From CAZIPE01 sp964541305 (GTDB taxonomy: Bacteria > Patescibacteriota > Saccharimonadia > Saccharimonadales > UBA7683): a DNA stretch of 64,000 nt. Shown in pieces: positions 16,804 through 26,048 of the stretch. The position numbers were made by a program, and so were the translations under genes. The stretch covers positions 1-64,000 of the forward strand of contig CAZIPE010000001.1 in assembly GCA_964541305.1 (NCBI GenBank), given 5' to 3'. Each line of letters opens with the position of its first letter. The first letter of the stretch is position 1. A model generated the notes under the pieces. The model was not told the DNA's origin, searched no databases, and saw only the letters and a program-made list of their open reading frames with translations.

Positions 16804-18480
16804 CTACCGTGCTTTTAGACTTTCTCGGCGTTCTATGCCACGGAGTTCACGCTGAATTAATTCTTTAATTAAATCATTAATTACTGTTCCCCATTGTCTG
16901 CTTCTCACGTTTGCACGTGTAGATTCGTCTTCATGAGTAATTGACAGCATTAATCTTACTGCATCGACATTTTTGAGCCAAAAATTGTCATTAGGTGTAA
17001 CTCTGCTACTTACAATGTGACTCATAGCCTCATCGGAAATATCAGTAATGAAGACATTTTTTAAATGACCAACCGTAATACCACCTCTCTCCAAAGCCCC
17101 ATGATGTGCTATGGTTTTGATAATGGATCGAGTGCATCCAGAAATAGAGCTTAACAACTCATGTTTAAGTCGTTCTTTGCGTTGAGCGTTTGTTTCATTT
17201 CGGTCATCGCGTGCTGAAGTATTATCACGAACTGTATCAATAATAGGAACAGTGTCATCGTATCGGTGCGGTACATCGGAAGAGGCGGCGGCTGGGGTAG
17301 TCGTACCTGTTATTACTGACGGTTCTGGTAATGAGTCCTCAGAATCGTTATATATACGCATTGGTTCGAAATTATCTACATAATCATCTGTTTCGAAAGT
17401 GTTTTGATCTGAATAATCACCAACTTGATCTTTCCTGATTGCTCTATATATACGATGTCGTCGAACAATAGCAGTGTGACCATTAGTCTTTTGCTCTAGG
17501 ATTCTGCGCCAACCGTATTGTAGTATATGCCCTTCCTGATCAAGGATTTCAGAGAGCGCTTCACCGCGAACCTTGGGCCCTAATGTACTCGTTACTCGGC
17601 TACGTAAGTGATGTTCAGACAAATCAGCAATAACCTCTTTCGAATACAAGGCGCGTGCAATTTGGTCTACAGTAACCGTTTGTCCAGAATGCTCTGTCAA
17701 ACAAAGTGCCGCATAGAGTGCAGCTTTAGGTTGGTCTATGTGTCTTTCAGTAAATTTTTTAACTTCCCCATCCGGACAATCTATAGGTACGGGCTCAACT
17801 GGAAGTTCGTCCAGTACTGCAAAGATAGAACGATTCTGGTCCATTAAAGCTAGTGGTAATTCCCAGCTAACCGCTAGTTGACCAACTTTTTCGTCTAGAG
17901 AAACAGAATATACCTTAAGTTTTTCAAGTTCTTGACTGGCTTGATCCTCTTGATCCATTAAATCTATAACAGCATCTTCTAGGTCATTAATTTCTTGATT
18001 ACTTACCAGCTTAATGCCGCGGGAATCCAATAACTCGACTACCGCTTCAACCGATCTAGGAGCAAGCCGTTTCACGGTTGCTAAAAGTTCTTCTGTTTTC
18101 TGTCGATGTTTTTGCTGGATTAGTAGTTCCTCAAGAGCTGCTTCTTGCTCTTTTACAGTAGGCGCCAGTTCATTGACTCGAGCATCTGTTATTTCCAGAC
18201 CCTTATCGATAGCGAGGCTCGCTTTACCCAGGCTTTTATACAAAAGACTCGATTCAGGTGCTATAGCCAAAATATTGGCAAAACTCTCTTCTTGCTCTTC
18301 GGCTATACCAAAGTGCACAATATCAAGAATTTCAGGCTCATCTACGAGCAGAGTATTAGCTTCGTGATATCGAGCATTTTGATCTGCTATTTGCAGTGCA
18401 AGTCCATCAGCGTCCACAAGGGTAGCAGACCCGTCTTCTAGGCCTGCAAATAGCTGGCTTATTTGTTCACTATATTCCAT
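16804..18480 (-). CDS. Unknown coiled-coil / winged-helix-like protein (558 aa)
   Basis: No family is recognised. The first 220 residues are acidic and helical with coiled-coil character (EEQEESF, KEQEAALEELL, EDQASQELEKL). Residues about 240-340 look like a winged-helix domain (ALYAALCLTEHSGQ, then VDQIARALYSKE and a LRSRV recognition-helix-like segment). A disordered Ser/Thr/Asp-rich linker (about 360-430) leads to a conserved-looking helical C-terminus. It lies 64 nt downstream of an SF2 helicase on the same strand but has its own promoter at 18490-18518. A DNA-associated role is plausible. Confidence 0.6.
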   Translation of the reverse strand: MEYSEQISQLFAGLEDGSATLVDADGLALQIADQNARYHEANTLLVDEPEILDIVHFGIAEEQEESFANILAIAPESSLLYKSLGKASLAIDKGLEITDARVNELAPTVKEQEAALEELLIQQKHRQKTEELLATVKRLAPRSVEAVVELLDSRGIKLVSNQEINDLEDAVIDLMDQEDQASQELEKLKVYSVSLDEKVGQLAVSWELPLALMDQNRSIFAVLDELPVEPVPIDCPDGEVKKFTERHIDQPKAALYAALCLTEHSGQTVTVDQIARALYSKEVIADLSEHHLRSRVTSTLGPKVRGEALSEILDQEGHILQYGWRRILEQKTNGHTAIVRRHRIYRAIRKDQVGDYSDQNTFETDDYVDNFEPMRIYNDSEDSLPEPSVITGTTTPAAASSDVPHRYDDTVPIIDTVRDNTSARDDRNETNAQRKERLKHELLSSISGCTRSIIKTIAHHGALERGGITVGHLKNVFITDISDEAMSHIVSSRVTPNDNFWLKNVDAVRLMLSITHEDESTRANVRSRQWGTVINDLIKELIQRELRGIERRESLKAR

Positions 18481-18489
18481 ATAAATTGT

Positions 18490-18518
18490 ATTATACCAAT
18501 AAATACCATAAATAGCAA
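18490..18518 (-). promoter_or_regulatory. Promoter of the 558-aa gene
   Basis: On the minus strand TTGCTA (18518-18513) and TATAAT (18495-18490) are 17 nt apart; the ATG at 18480 follows after 9 nt. The mRNA should be leaderless or nearly so. Confidence 0.6.
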
Positions 18519-18544
18519 TAGTATTATCTATATATCCTTTTTAC

Positions 18545-20035
18545 TTATTTTTTACGTTTTTGAAAAATGGTGCCACTTGCTCGTCGAATTCTTTCGGCAT
18601 CTTCGTGTGTAAAGTACGGAATATGACTTCCTTTTTTGGTTGGAAACTGTTCCGGTTCAATTTTTAAATAAATTGCCACTGATTTGAGCGCTGCAGGAGT
18701 CATATCTAGTTCACCCGCCAGCCTACTGAGTCTCGTTGCACCTAAAGGTACCGTCTGCCCTTCAAGATAGACTCCACTCGCAATTTTTTTAAGGAGAGGC
18801 AGTATCCGCTTTGCTTGCTCGGAAAAGTGAACGTAACTCATGTCTATTTCAATAGTTTGGAGCAACTCTTCTTCTGGGTCGACCTTAGCGCCTGAGTCTC
18901 GCCATATTCTATCAACCATAAGTAGACGTTCGGCGTTACCGACAAAGTCAAGTACCTGAACGCGCGATTTTGCACCAGTCTTACGTAGACCACGGCCTAG
19001 TTGCTGAAGGTATATTCGTTTTGATCCTGTTTGGCGTTTAAATACAATCTGTGTTGCCTCTGGCACGTCTATACCTTCGTTAAAGGCGTCAACTGCACAA
19101 ATTGTACTAATGCCACTGCCGGTCTTAAACGAGTTGAGTAGACGTTTACGCTCAGTTCTTGTGAGTTCAGAGTGGTAGGCGGCAGAATTTTGGAAGTAGC
19201 CCGAAAAATTTTCAGCGTCTTCAATTGAACTACAGAAAATTATTCGCTTCACTTCTTTAAGATTCTCAGACTTCTCATGTATTATTTTGGCTATTTCATC
19301 GTCGCGTTTTGGTACAAATACTTTGCGGTCTAATTGCTCAAAAGGATATTCCTCGCCGTAATCATCGATAAGTCTGCGCTCTTCAATAACTTCGTCAGTG
19401 ATAATGTGATAGTCCACGCTTGCAAGGAGTCTATTACGTATTGCCTCCTCAAGTGTCATGCTGTACACTTCTTGGCCAAAAATATCTCGAATATCTTTAA
19501 CATCCATTCGATCAGGAGTCGCAGTTACGCCGAGCAAGTGTTCAAAATCAAAGTATCTTAGAGTGGGCTCGTAAGTGTCGGCTTTCGCGTGATGTCCTTC
19601 ATCAACTGTGCCAAATGTAAACTCATCTTTCAAAAAAGCAGGATGCCATTCGCGCATCACTTGAAATGATCCGAATAAAACAGATACTTCATCATAGTTT
19701 CGGCCATCGCCGCTAAATAGTCCGTATTCAAACTCTTCTCCAACTATGGATTCAAATCGTTCGTGGGCTTGATTAAGGATGTCATTGTTATCATTCAGAA
19801 ATAAACCACGAGCAGACGGGTCTCTTAGGAGTCTACGGCGGGCATCAGCGGCCATCACGGTTGTCTTGCCTAGTCCTGGCGCCATAACGATAAGCGAGGA
19901 GGTATTACCTTGTTTTTCATTTTCGGCAATCGCATCAAGGGCTTCAATTTGATAGTCACGCACCTCTACTTCTGGCACACGATGATTAATTTCTCTCATC
20001 AATTCAATACTGGAGAGTTCTTTTGGGGTACTCAT
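18545..20035 (-). CDS. SF2 DNA/RNA helicase with DEGH box
   Basis: A 496-residue superfamily 2 helicase: Q/motif I region VRDYQIEALDAI then APGLGKTT at 52-59; motif II VDEGHH at 144-149 (DEGH instead of DEAH); TATP motif III near 171; FNEGIDVPEA motif V; QQLGRGLRKTG motif VI near 355. The last 80 residues contain a helix-turn-helix-like stretch (LSRLAGELDMTPAALKS). The architecture is like the helicase part of type III restriction or ComF/RAD3-type systems, without nuclease domain. The neighbouring 558-aa protein may be its partner. A defence or repair role is possible. Confidence 0.82.
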   Translation of the reverse strand: MSTPKELSSIELMREINHRVPEVEVRDYQIEALDAIAENEKQGNTSSLIVMAPGLGKTTVMAADARRRLLRDPSARGLFLNDNNDILNQAHERFESIVGEEFEYGLFSGDGRNYDEVSVLFGSFQVMREWHPAFLKDEFTFGTVDEGHHAKADTYEPTLRYFDFEHLLGVTATPDRMDVKDIRDIFGQEVYSMTLEEAIRNRLLASVDYHIITDEVIEERRLIDDYGEEYPFEQLDRKVFVPKRDDEIAKIIHEKSENLKEVKRIIFCSSIEDAENFSGYFQNSAAYHSELTRTERKRLLNSFKTGSGISTICAVDAFNEGIDVPEATQIVFKRQTGSKRIYLQQLGRGLRKTGAKSRVQVLDFVGNAERLLMVDRIWRDSGAKVDPEEELLQTIEIDMSYVHFSEQAKRILPLLKKIASGVYLEGQTVPLGATRLSRLAGELDMTPAALKSVAIYLKIEPEQFPTKKGSHIPYFTHEDAERIRRASGTIFQKRKK

Positions 20036-20044
20036 AATCTTCTA

Positions 20045-20073
20045 ATTATACAACACAATACTCAAAAAAACAA
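20045..20073 (-). promoter_or_regulatory. Promoter of the helicase gene
   Basis: TTGTTT (20073-20068) and TATAAT (20050-20045) on the minus strand are separated by 17 nt. The helicase ATG at 20035 begins 9 nt after the -10 box, again with no ribosome binding site. Confidence 0.6.
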
Positions 20074-20161
20074 CATTCTGTTGCGGTTTATATCTCAGAG
20101 TAATTTGAGTAACTGCTAAGTATTTTCGTCTAAAGCTCATGTGATAAAGTATGTATTAGTC

Positions 20162-20557
20162 ATGAGCAATATAAAAATAGCGCTGATTGAAGACGATAAG
20201 GACATAGTAGATATGTATGTGACTCGTTTTCGAATTACCGGTGGTTTTGAAGTAAAAGTTGCTAATGATGGAGCCCGTGGCTTAGAGCTTATTCACACTT
20301 TTCAACCCGACATCATTCTCCTGGACATGATGATGCCACGTATGTCGGGCATAGAAACACTCACCCGTCTTCGAAAACTGCCCCACGGAGAAGACTATAA
20401 GGTCATCGCATTGACCAATATGAAAGATAATGATACAGTCAACAAAATTAAACTATTGCATGTCAGCGATTATCTCGTTAAAGCTGAACACTCTCCGGGC
20501 GCCATTGTTGAGAGAATCTATAGTATTGTCGGACAAACTGCTGACGAAACAAAATAA
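20162..20557 (+). CDS. Stand-alone response-regulator receiver
   Basis: A 131-residue CheY-like receiver domain with no output domain. All key residues are present: acidic pocket E10-D11-D12, phospho-acceptor D55 (IILLDMMMPRMSG), T85 and K107. I use the ATG at 20162 rather than an in-frame ATG 21 nt earlier, because it starts the conserved MSNIKIALIEDD. It lies about 100 nt before the gene for a giant surface protein with a degenerate histidine kinase end, so it could receive or sequester a signal from it. Confidence 0.85.
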   Translation: MSNIKIALIEDDKDIVDMYVTRFRITGGFEVKVANDGARGLELIHTFQPDIILLDMMMPRMSGIETLTRLRKLPHGEDYKVIALTNMKDNDTVNKIKLLHVSDYLVKAEHSPGAIVERIYSIVGQTADETK

Positions 20558-20654
20558 CGAATAATACGGCAGGACGCCTAGGTCTATACTCCTTATCCTT
20601 TCTTTGCTACAATAGACTACAGTTACGAGGAGATAATACAAGGGGAATAAGGGT

Positions 20655-23600
20655 TTGAAAAAACAACTTAGACTAAAACTAACTAAGTCTCTACTTGCTG
20701 TAATTGCTATAGTAAGTATTCTTCCTATTGTTCAACCGGTCTTTGCCCTACCAGAACCCACCGTATCTACTGACCCCGCAACGAACATCACCACAACAAC
20801 TGCTACTCTAAACGGTACCGTCTCCGATGCCGGTGATAGCCCAGTTACTTCACGTGGCTTCAACTATGGAACAACAGATAGTTACGGAAGTATCGCAAAT
20901 GAGGTGATTCCTGAGAGTTATGAATACGTCTCGCAGTGGGGCTCAGCAGCGACAAATGATGGCAAGCTAAGCGCTCCTGATTCTGTCGTTATTGATTCTG
21001 CCGGTAACCGGTATGTATCGGATACCGATAACCACCGCATCCAAAAATTCAACAGCAGCGGTGTCTATCAGTCACAGTTCGGGGGCCCCACATTCGGATC
21101 TGGCGATGGTGAATTTATTTCTCCAAAAGGTATGGCTATCGATTCGGGTGGCAATCTGTATGTCGCAGATTCGGGTAACCACCGCATCCAAAAATTCAAC
21201 AGCAGCGGTGTCTATCAGTCACAGTTCGGGGGCAGTGGTACTGGCGATGGCCAGCTCAATAGACCCGACTCTGTCGTAATTGATTCGACTGGCAACATTT
21301 ACGTTGCAGATACTAATAATCACCGCATCCAAAAATTCAACAGCAGCGGTGTCTATCAGTCTCAGTTTGGCTCTTACGGCTTTGGCGACGGCCAGTTTTA
21401 TGCTCCACGAGGTATCTCTTTTGATTCTAGCAATAATATATATATCGTCGATTCAAACAACTCTCGCGTCCAAAAATTCAACAGTAGCGGCGTTTACCTA
21501 TCCCAGTTTGGAGGCATTGGTTCGGGTGATGGCCAGTTTAACACTCCCTATGGCATAACTATAGATGCCAGTAACAATCTTTACGTTGCAGATACAAATA
21601 ATCACCGCATCCAAAAATTCAACAGTAGCGGTGTCTATCAGTCTCAGTTTGGCTCTATTGGCTCAGGTGATGGCCAGCTATTTCAACCTTCGGGCATTAC
21701 GCTCGATACTGACGGTAGCTTTATGATTGCAGACACTGGAAACAACCGCATTCAGAAATTCAATAGCAGTGCCGTCTATCAGTCGAAATTCGGAATGAAC
21801 TGCTCGGGTAATAGCCAGTTCAACTTCATTCAAGGCGTCGCAATCGACCCCGTCGGTGACGTATACGTCTCCGATGCCGACGACAAATGTGTCCAGAAAT
21901 TCAACAGCACTGGCTTCTACCAGTCCCAGTTTGGCTCTTTTGGTACCCAAAATGGTCAACTTAACTTTCCTGGAAAAATTAATATAGACCCCAGTGGCAA
22001 CATTTTTGTTGCTGATACGGTAAATAGTCGGGTCCAGAAATTCAATAGCAGCGGTGTCTACCAATCCCAATTTGGCGGTGGGGGCGCAGGTAATGGCCAG
22101 TTTACTAATCCCCGCGACCTCGCGTTTGACTCTTTTGGCAACATCTATGTTGTGGACAGTAGCAACCACCGTATTCAAAAATTCAATAGCAGCGGTGTCT
22201 ACCAATCCCAGTTTGGCAGCCTAGGTTCTGGCGATGGCCAGTTTAATGGGCCAGTCGCTATCGCTGTAGATTCGTTCGATAATATCTATGTTGCAGATAC
22301 AAATAATCACCGCATCCAAAAATTCAACAGCAGCGGTGTCTACCAGTCGAAATTCGGAAGTTACGGCTCTAGTAACGGCCAGTTTGCCGGTCCGAATGAT
22401 CTCACATTTGACTCTCTCGGGAACATCTTTGTCCTCGATACATATAACAACCGAGTCCAAAAATTCAACAGCAGTGGTGTCTATCTATTACAATTCGGTA
22501 GTGTCGGCTCTGGCAATGGCGAGTTTAGTCTGCCCCGAGCTATAGCTATCGATTCGAATGACACCATATACATAGGAGATACTCTTAATGAGCGCGTCCA
22601 AACATTCACTCAAGGCATGAACGAGGGAGCTTTTAGCACTAACCTAACAAATCTGACCTGTGGAACAACCTACCATTATCAAGCCTATGCTAACAATAGC
22701 CATGGATCTACCCAAGCTATTGATGCTACCTTTTCCACTGAAGCATGTGAACCAGGTCCCCCAACTAATCTTTCCGCTACTGCCAGCTCACCCTCGTCCA
22801 TTAACATAACTTGGGACGAGCCCCAGGAGGCAGGGGATTCTGCTATTTCCTACTATATAGTCTCCCTCAGGAAAGACGGAGATATTGACTGGGTATCTGC
22901 GCTGACGCCGGATAACAATACTACCTTTACTTGGATTGGTTTGGAGCCGGATACCCAGTACGAAATTAAAGTCAAGACTCGAAATACCAACGATTATATA
23001 AGTATATATTCAAATATAGTTACCGCGACTACCGATATCTACGTAAATCCTACACCTGATCCACCAACTAACCTCCAGGCTACCATCGGCTCTTCAAGCA
23101 CTATCAATGTGACGTGGAATGCGCCGGTAAACACTGGTGATTCACCGATTTCAAAATACTATATTTATTATCAAAAAGTGGGTGACGGTTCTTGGGGCAG
23201 CCTTGATCCAGATAATGACAACACATCTGCAACCATATCGGGTTTACAACCGAGTACACAATACAACATTAAGGTGATTGCCAGAAATAGCAACAATAAC
23301 GATAGTATCGACTCCGAAATTATTACCGCGACCACAGCTACTCCGGATTTTTATCTCATCACTGATTGTCAGCAGTTGCAGGATATTCAAAACGATCTTG
23401 TTGGAAACTATGAACTTGCGAGAGATATTGATTGTTCCGACAGCATCAATTGGAATGGTGGAAAAGGGTTTATACCAATAGGATCGCCGCTAACGGCCTC
23501 CCCGTTTTCCGGGATAATCGCAGGAAATAACTATACTATTGAAGATCTATATATTAATCAAGATGGAGAGGAGTATGCTTTTGCAGCACTTTTTGGCGGT

Positions 23601-25988
23601 ACTGATGGTGCTTTGATTCAAGACTTGCGTGTCGTCCGTCCTGTGATTTCTGCATTGAACTCATCTTTTAGTATTCCTGCGACTTTGACTGCATATGATG
23701 CCAGTACATCTTCCAAAACAACTACTTTTAACAATGTGCATATTGTTGATGCACACCTGGAGGGCGGAGGTGAGCTGATTACGGTAGCGGGTGGAATGGT
23801 GGGGCTTACTCAAAATTCAGGAACGGCAGCAGATAACCTAAATGAGTTTCAGGGGACAATAGAACTTCATGGATCAATGGGCCAACTGGTGGTAGCTGGA
23901 GGCCTGTACGGTCAAATGGACGGCGGCATTCGGTCTGTTAATAATAGTTATGCAGTTGCTGATATTACTATCGAGAATACATTTTCAGGTTCAGGTGATT
24001 CATATAGTATAGCAGGGGGACTTCTCGGTGGGAATGGATTAATTCAAAGGGAACCCACGCAATCAATATTTAATCACAGCTATGCTGCTGGCAGTATCTC
24101 TCACAATGGTGTTGATCCAAACGGCGGGATCGCGCTCGGGGGAACAACTGGATTAGTAACCAGGGATGGCTCTATAAGCAACACCTTTGCTCGTAACACC
24201 CTTACAAACACGCAATCTGATGCTACGGAGTTTGTTGGCGGTGTTGTCGCAGGCTTCTATGGTTCTGGGGATCGATCCTTTACCAACAACTACTTCGACG
24301 CCGACCAAGCCGGCACCACCGACTGCATCGATCCAGTCTTCGGCTCGATCTCCGGTTGCACCCCCATTCAAGGCCAACCCAACTACTTCTACAACAACAC
24401 CACCAACGCCCCCCTCAACACTTGGGACTTCGACAACATCTGGAAGACTACCAGTACTCTCCCCGTTTTCGGAGAAAAAGTTCTGACTAGTATTACCGCC
24501 ATCCCTGAATCGCGCCTCAACCCTGATCCAGTAACCCCACCAGCCGGCGGTGTCCCCGCCATCGCTGAACTGACTAAGAAACTAAAGGCCCCCACAGTCC
24601 TTACGCAACTGGCAGCTCAGGAGACCACCTCAGCTCCCAAAGAAGATACCGGCATCCTTGGTGCAATAAAACGTTTCTTCAAGAACATACCGGGGTCTGT
24701 CTTAGTCAGCTTCCCCTACATTCTGTTTGCTCTGCTTCTTCTGGCTGCTGGAGCTATGCTCGTTCAATTCCTCATTGGCTCCCGTAGACTTAAAGAGACT
24801 AAACTCCTCATTGCCAAACAAAAAGCCGTAGCCGAAGAACGAGACACCTTCTGGCACCTGGCTGCCAATTACCTCAGGGCTCCCATTACTCTCATGATCG
24901 GTGGCGTCGAGCTCCTGAGCACCGACAAAGATATTCGCTTGCCGGCTGTGGCTCAGCTGGAAGTCTTTGCTAAGAACTTACAAAAGAAAGTATTTGCCAT
25001 TATGTCCCACATAGAACAAAGCCGCACGCTGCAGGATATCCATTGGCCTGAGCTGGAGAGCGGTGGCAGAGTCCTCACACAACTTAAGTTCTGGCTCCCG
25101 GTAGGCCTGGTTGCTTTCTTTGCCGTTTCCATGAACCTGGTCGCTAAGAACTACCGTAACCTCAGTGTGAGCACTACGAACCTGGCTATTCAGCTCCTTA
25201 TCTTCATCCTAGTCTCAGTCTTGTTCTACTGGGTACTCAGTGCCCTGGGTCTCGTGAACCGAAAACGCAAACAAGCTCAGGCACTGCTGGAGCAGCAGTC
25301 AGCTACTCTCGATGATGCCCGTACCTACTTCATTGAGCAATCTGCTGCTACCCTCGACAAAGACCTATCTGACTTTGAAGCTCAACTCGACAGCATACCC
25401 AAGAAAGCTGCCTCGGTCGGTATTATCCATGAAGGCGCCCACCGTCTTAGAACCCTCATAGATAGCTTCGAGCTACTGGTCGCTGCCCAAAACAACAAAC
25501 TAGACAACCTGTCTCCTGCCACGGCTCACACCCAGCTCAACACCATCTTCGACGGTGTCCTTGCCTCCCTGCAGCCCATTATTTCCCAGAAACAACTCAA
25601 GGTTGTCACTCCCAACCTCAACAACGTCACCCTCCCCGGTAACGCACTGTTACTTAACCAGGTCATTGGTAGTGTGGTCTCTAACGCTGTCGCCTTTAGC
25701 CCTTCTGGAAGTACCATACAACTTGATCTCAAACAACACAAAGACGGTACCCGTCTTAGTGTGACCAACCAAGGAGAGACCATTGATGAAGACCAGCTGT
25801 CTCATGTCTTTAGTCCTCTTACCAAAGCTGATGGCTACGACGCCCTTCAACTTGACCACGGCGGCCTGGGGGTCAACCTCTACATAGACAGACTGATTAT
25901 GCAGCACCTGGGAGGTGGCATAAGTGTGGCTTCAGACGCGTCCAAAGGTACGACGCTTACTATGTTGTGGCCGAAAAATATAACATAG
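20655..25988 (+). CDS. Giant NHL-propeller/FN3 surface protein with degenerate histidine-kinase tail (1777 aa)
   Basis: Starts at TTG 20655 with a clear signal peptide (MKKQLRLKL... VQPVFA). Order: half of an Ig/FN3-like domain (33-75); 12 NHL-like blades (about 85-655); the second half of the first domain (about 655-698); two FN3 domains (about 700-890); a GLUG/beta-helix-like region (about 895-1240); one membrane helix (about 1353-1375); an H-box-like segment where SHELRTP is replaced by ANYLRAP (about 1404); two more helices (about 1476-1532); and a HATPase-like C-terminus with a recognisable N box and GGLGVNLYI but NQGET instead of DxGxG. I infer outside sensing and inside pseudokinase signalling, probably not active phosphorylation. 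Secondary frames inside the repeats are shadows. Confidence 0.8.
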   Translation: MKKQLRLKLTKSLLAVIAIVSILPIVQPVFALPEPTVSTDPATNITTTTATLNGTVSDAGDSPVTSRGFNYGTTDSYGSIANEVIPESYEYVSQWGSAATNDGKLSAPDSVVIDSAGNRYVSDTDNHRIQKFNSSGVYQSQFGGPTFGSGDGEFISPKGMAIDSGGNLYVADSGNHRIQKFNSSGVYQSQFGGSGTGDGQLNRPDSVVIDSTGNIYVADTNNHRIQKFNSSGVYQSQFGSYGFGDGQFYAPRGISFDSSNNIYIVDSNNSRVQKFNSSGVYLSQFGGIGSGDGQFNTPYGITIDASNNLYVADTNNHRIQKFNSSGVYQSQFGSIGSGDGQLFQPSGITLDTDGSFMIADTGNNRIQKFNSSAVYQSKFGMNCSGNSQFNFIQGVAIDPVGDVYVSDADDKCVQKFNSTGFYQSQFGSFGTQNGQLNFPGKINIDPSGNIFVADTVNSRVQKFNSSGVYQSQFGGGGAGNGQFTNPRDLAFDSFGNIYVVDSSNHRIQKFNSSGVYQSQFGSLGSGDGQFNGPVAIAVDSFDNIYVADTNNHRIQKFNSSGVYQSKFGSYGSSNGQFAGPNDLTFDSLGNIFVLDTYNNRVQKFNSSGVYLLQFGSVGSGNGEFSLPRAIAIDSNDTIYIGDTLNERVQTFTQGMNEGAFSTNLTNLTCGTTYHYQAYANNSHGSTQAIDATFSTEACEPGPPTNLSATASSPSSINITWDEPQEAGDSAISYYIVSLRKDGDIDWVSALTPDNNTTFTWIGLEPDTQYEIKVKTRNTNDYISIYSNIVTATTDIYVNPTPDPPTNLQATIGSSSTINVTWNAPVNTGDSPISKYYIYYQKVGDGSWGSLDPDNDNTSATISGLQPSTQYNIKVIARNSNNNDSIDSEIITATTATPDFYLITDCQQLQDIQNDLVGNYELARDIDCSDSINWNGGKGFIPIGSPLTASPFSGIIAGNNYTIEDLYINQDGEEYAFAALFGGTDGALIQDLRVVRPVISALNSSFSIPATLTAYDASTSSKTTTFNNVHIVDAHLEGGGELITVAGGMVGLTQNSGTAADNLNEFQGTIELHGSMGQLVVAGGLYGQMDGGIRSVNNSYAVADITIENTFSGSGDSYSIAGGLLGGNGLIQREPTQSIFNHSYAAGSISHNGVDPNGGIALGGTTGLVTRDGSISNTFARNTLTNTQSDATEFVGGVVAGFYGSGDRSFTNNYFDADQAGTTDCIDPVFGSISGCTPIQGQPNYFYNNTTNAPLNTWDFDNIWKTTSTLPVFGEKVLTSITAIPESRLNPDPVTPPAGGVPAIAELTKKLKAPTVLTQLAAQETTSAPKEDTGILGAIKRFFKNIPGSVLVSFPYILFALLLLAAGAMLVQFLIGSRRLKETKLLIAKQKAVAEERDTFWHLAANYLRAPITLMIGGVELLSTDKDIRLPAVAQLEVFAKNLQKKVFAIMSHIEQSRTLQDIHWPELESGGRVLTQLKFWLPVGLVAFFAVSMNLVAKNYRNLSVSTTNLAIQLLIFILVSVLFYWVLSALGLVNRKRKQAQALLEQQSATLDDARTYFIEQSAATLDKDLSDFEAQLDSIPKKAASVGIIHEGAHRLRTLIDSFELLVAAQNNKLDNLSPATAHTQLNTIFDGVLASLQPIISQKQLKVVTPNLNNVTLPGNALLLNQVIGSVVSNAVAFSPSGSTIQLDLKQHKDGTRLSVTNQGETIDEDQLSHVFSPLTKADGYDALQLDHGGLGVNLYIDRLIMQHLGGGISVASDASKGTTLTMLWPKNIT
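20925..22615 (+). repeat. Twelve tandem NHL-blade repeats of about 141 bp
   Basis: The core encoding HRIQKFNSSGVYQSQFG recurs every 141-147 bp (for example from 21034, 21181, 21322, 21463 and 21604). Several copies are nearly identical at the DNA level over about 45 bp, including synonymous positions, while the rest of each unit varies. Twelve blades fit two six-bladed NHL propellers. Such identity points to recent duplication or gene conversion, and copy number could vary between strains. Confidence 0.85.
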
Positions 25989-26048
25989 AATTACCAGTCA
26001 TTTGCATAAGCATCATCTGATATTTCGTGCTACAATAGAGCTTAAGTT

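Noticed and set aside
18545..20035. Complete type III restriction enzyme
   Set aside because: No C-terminal nuclease motif and no methyltransferase gene nearby; only the helicase core is present.
20925..22615. Regular DNA repeats resembling a CRISPR array
   Set aside because: Repeats are in frame, encode NHL blades, and the 'spacers' are also coding and related to each other; no cas genes are present.
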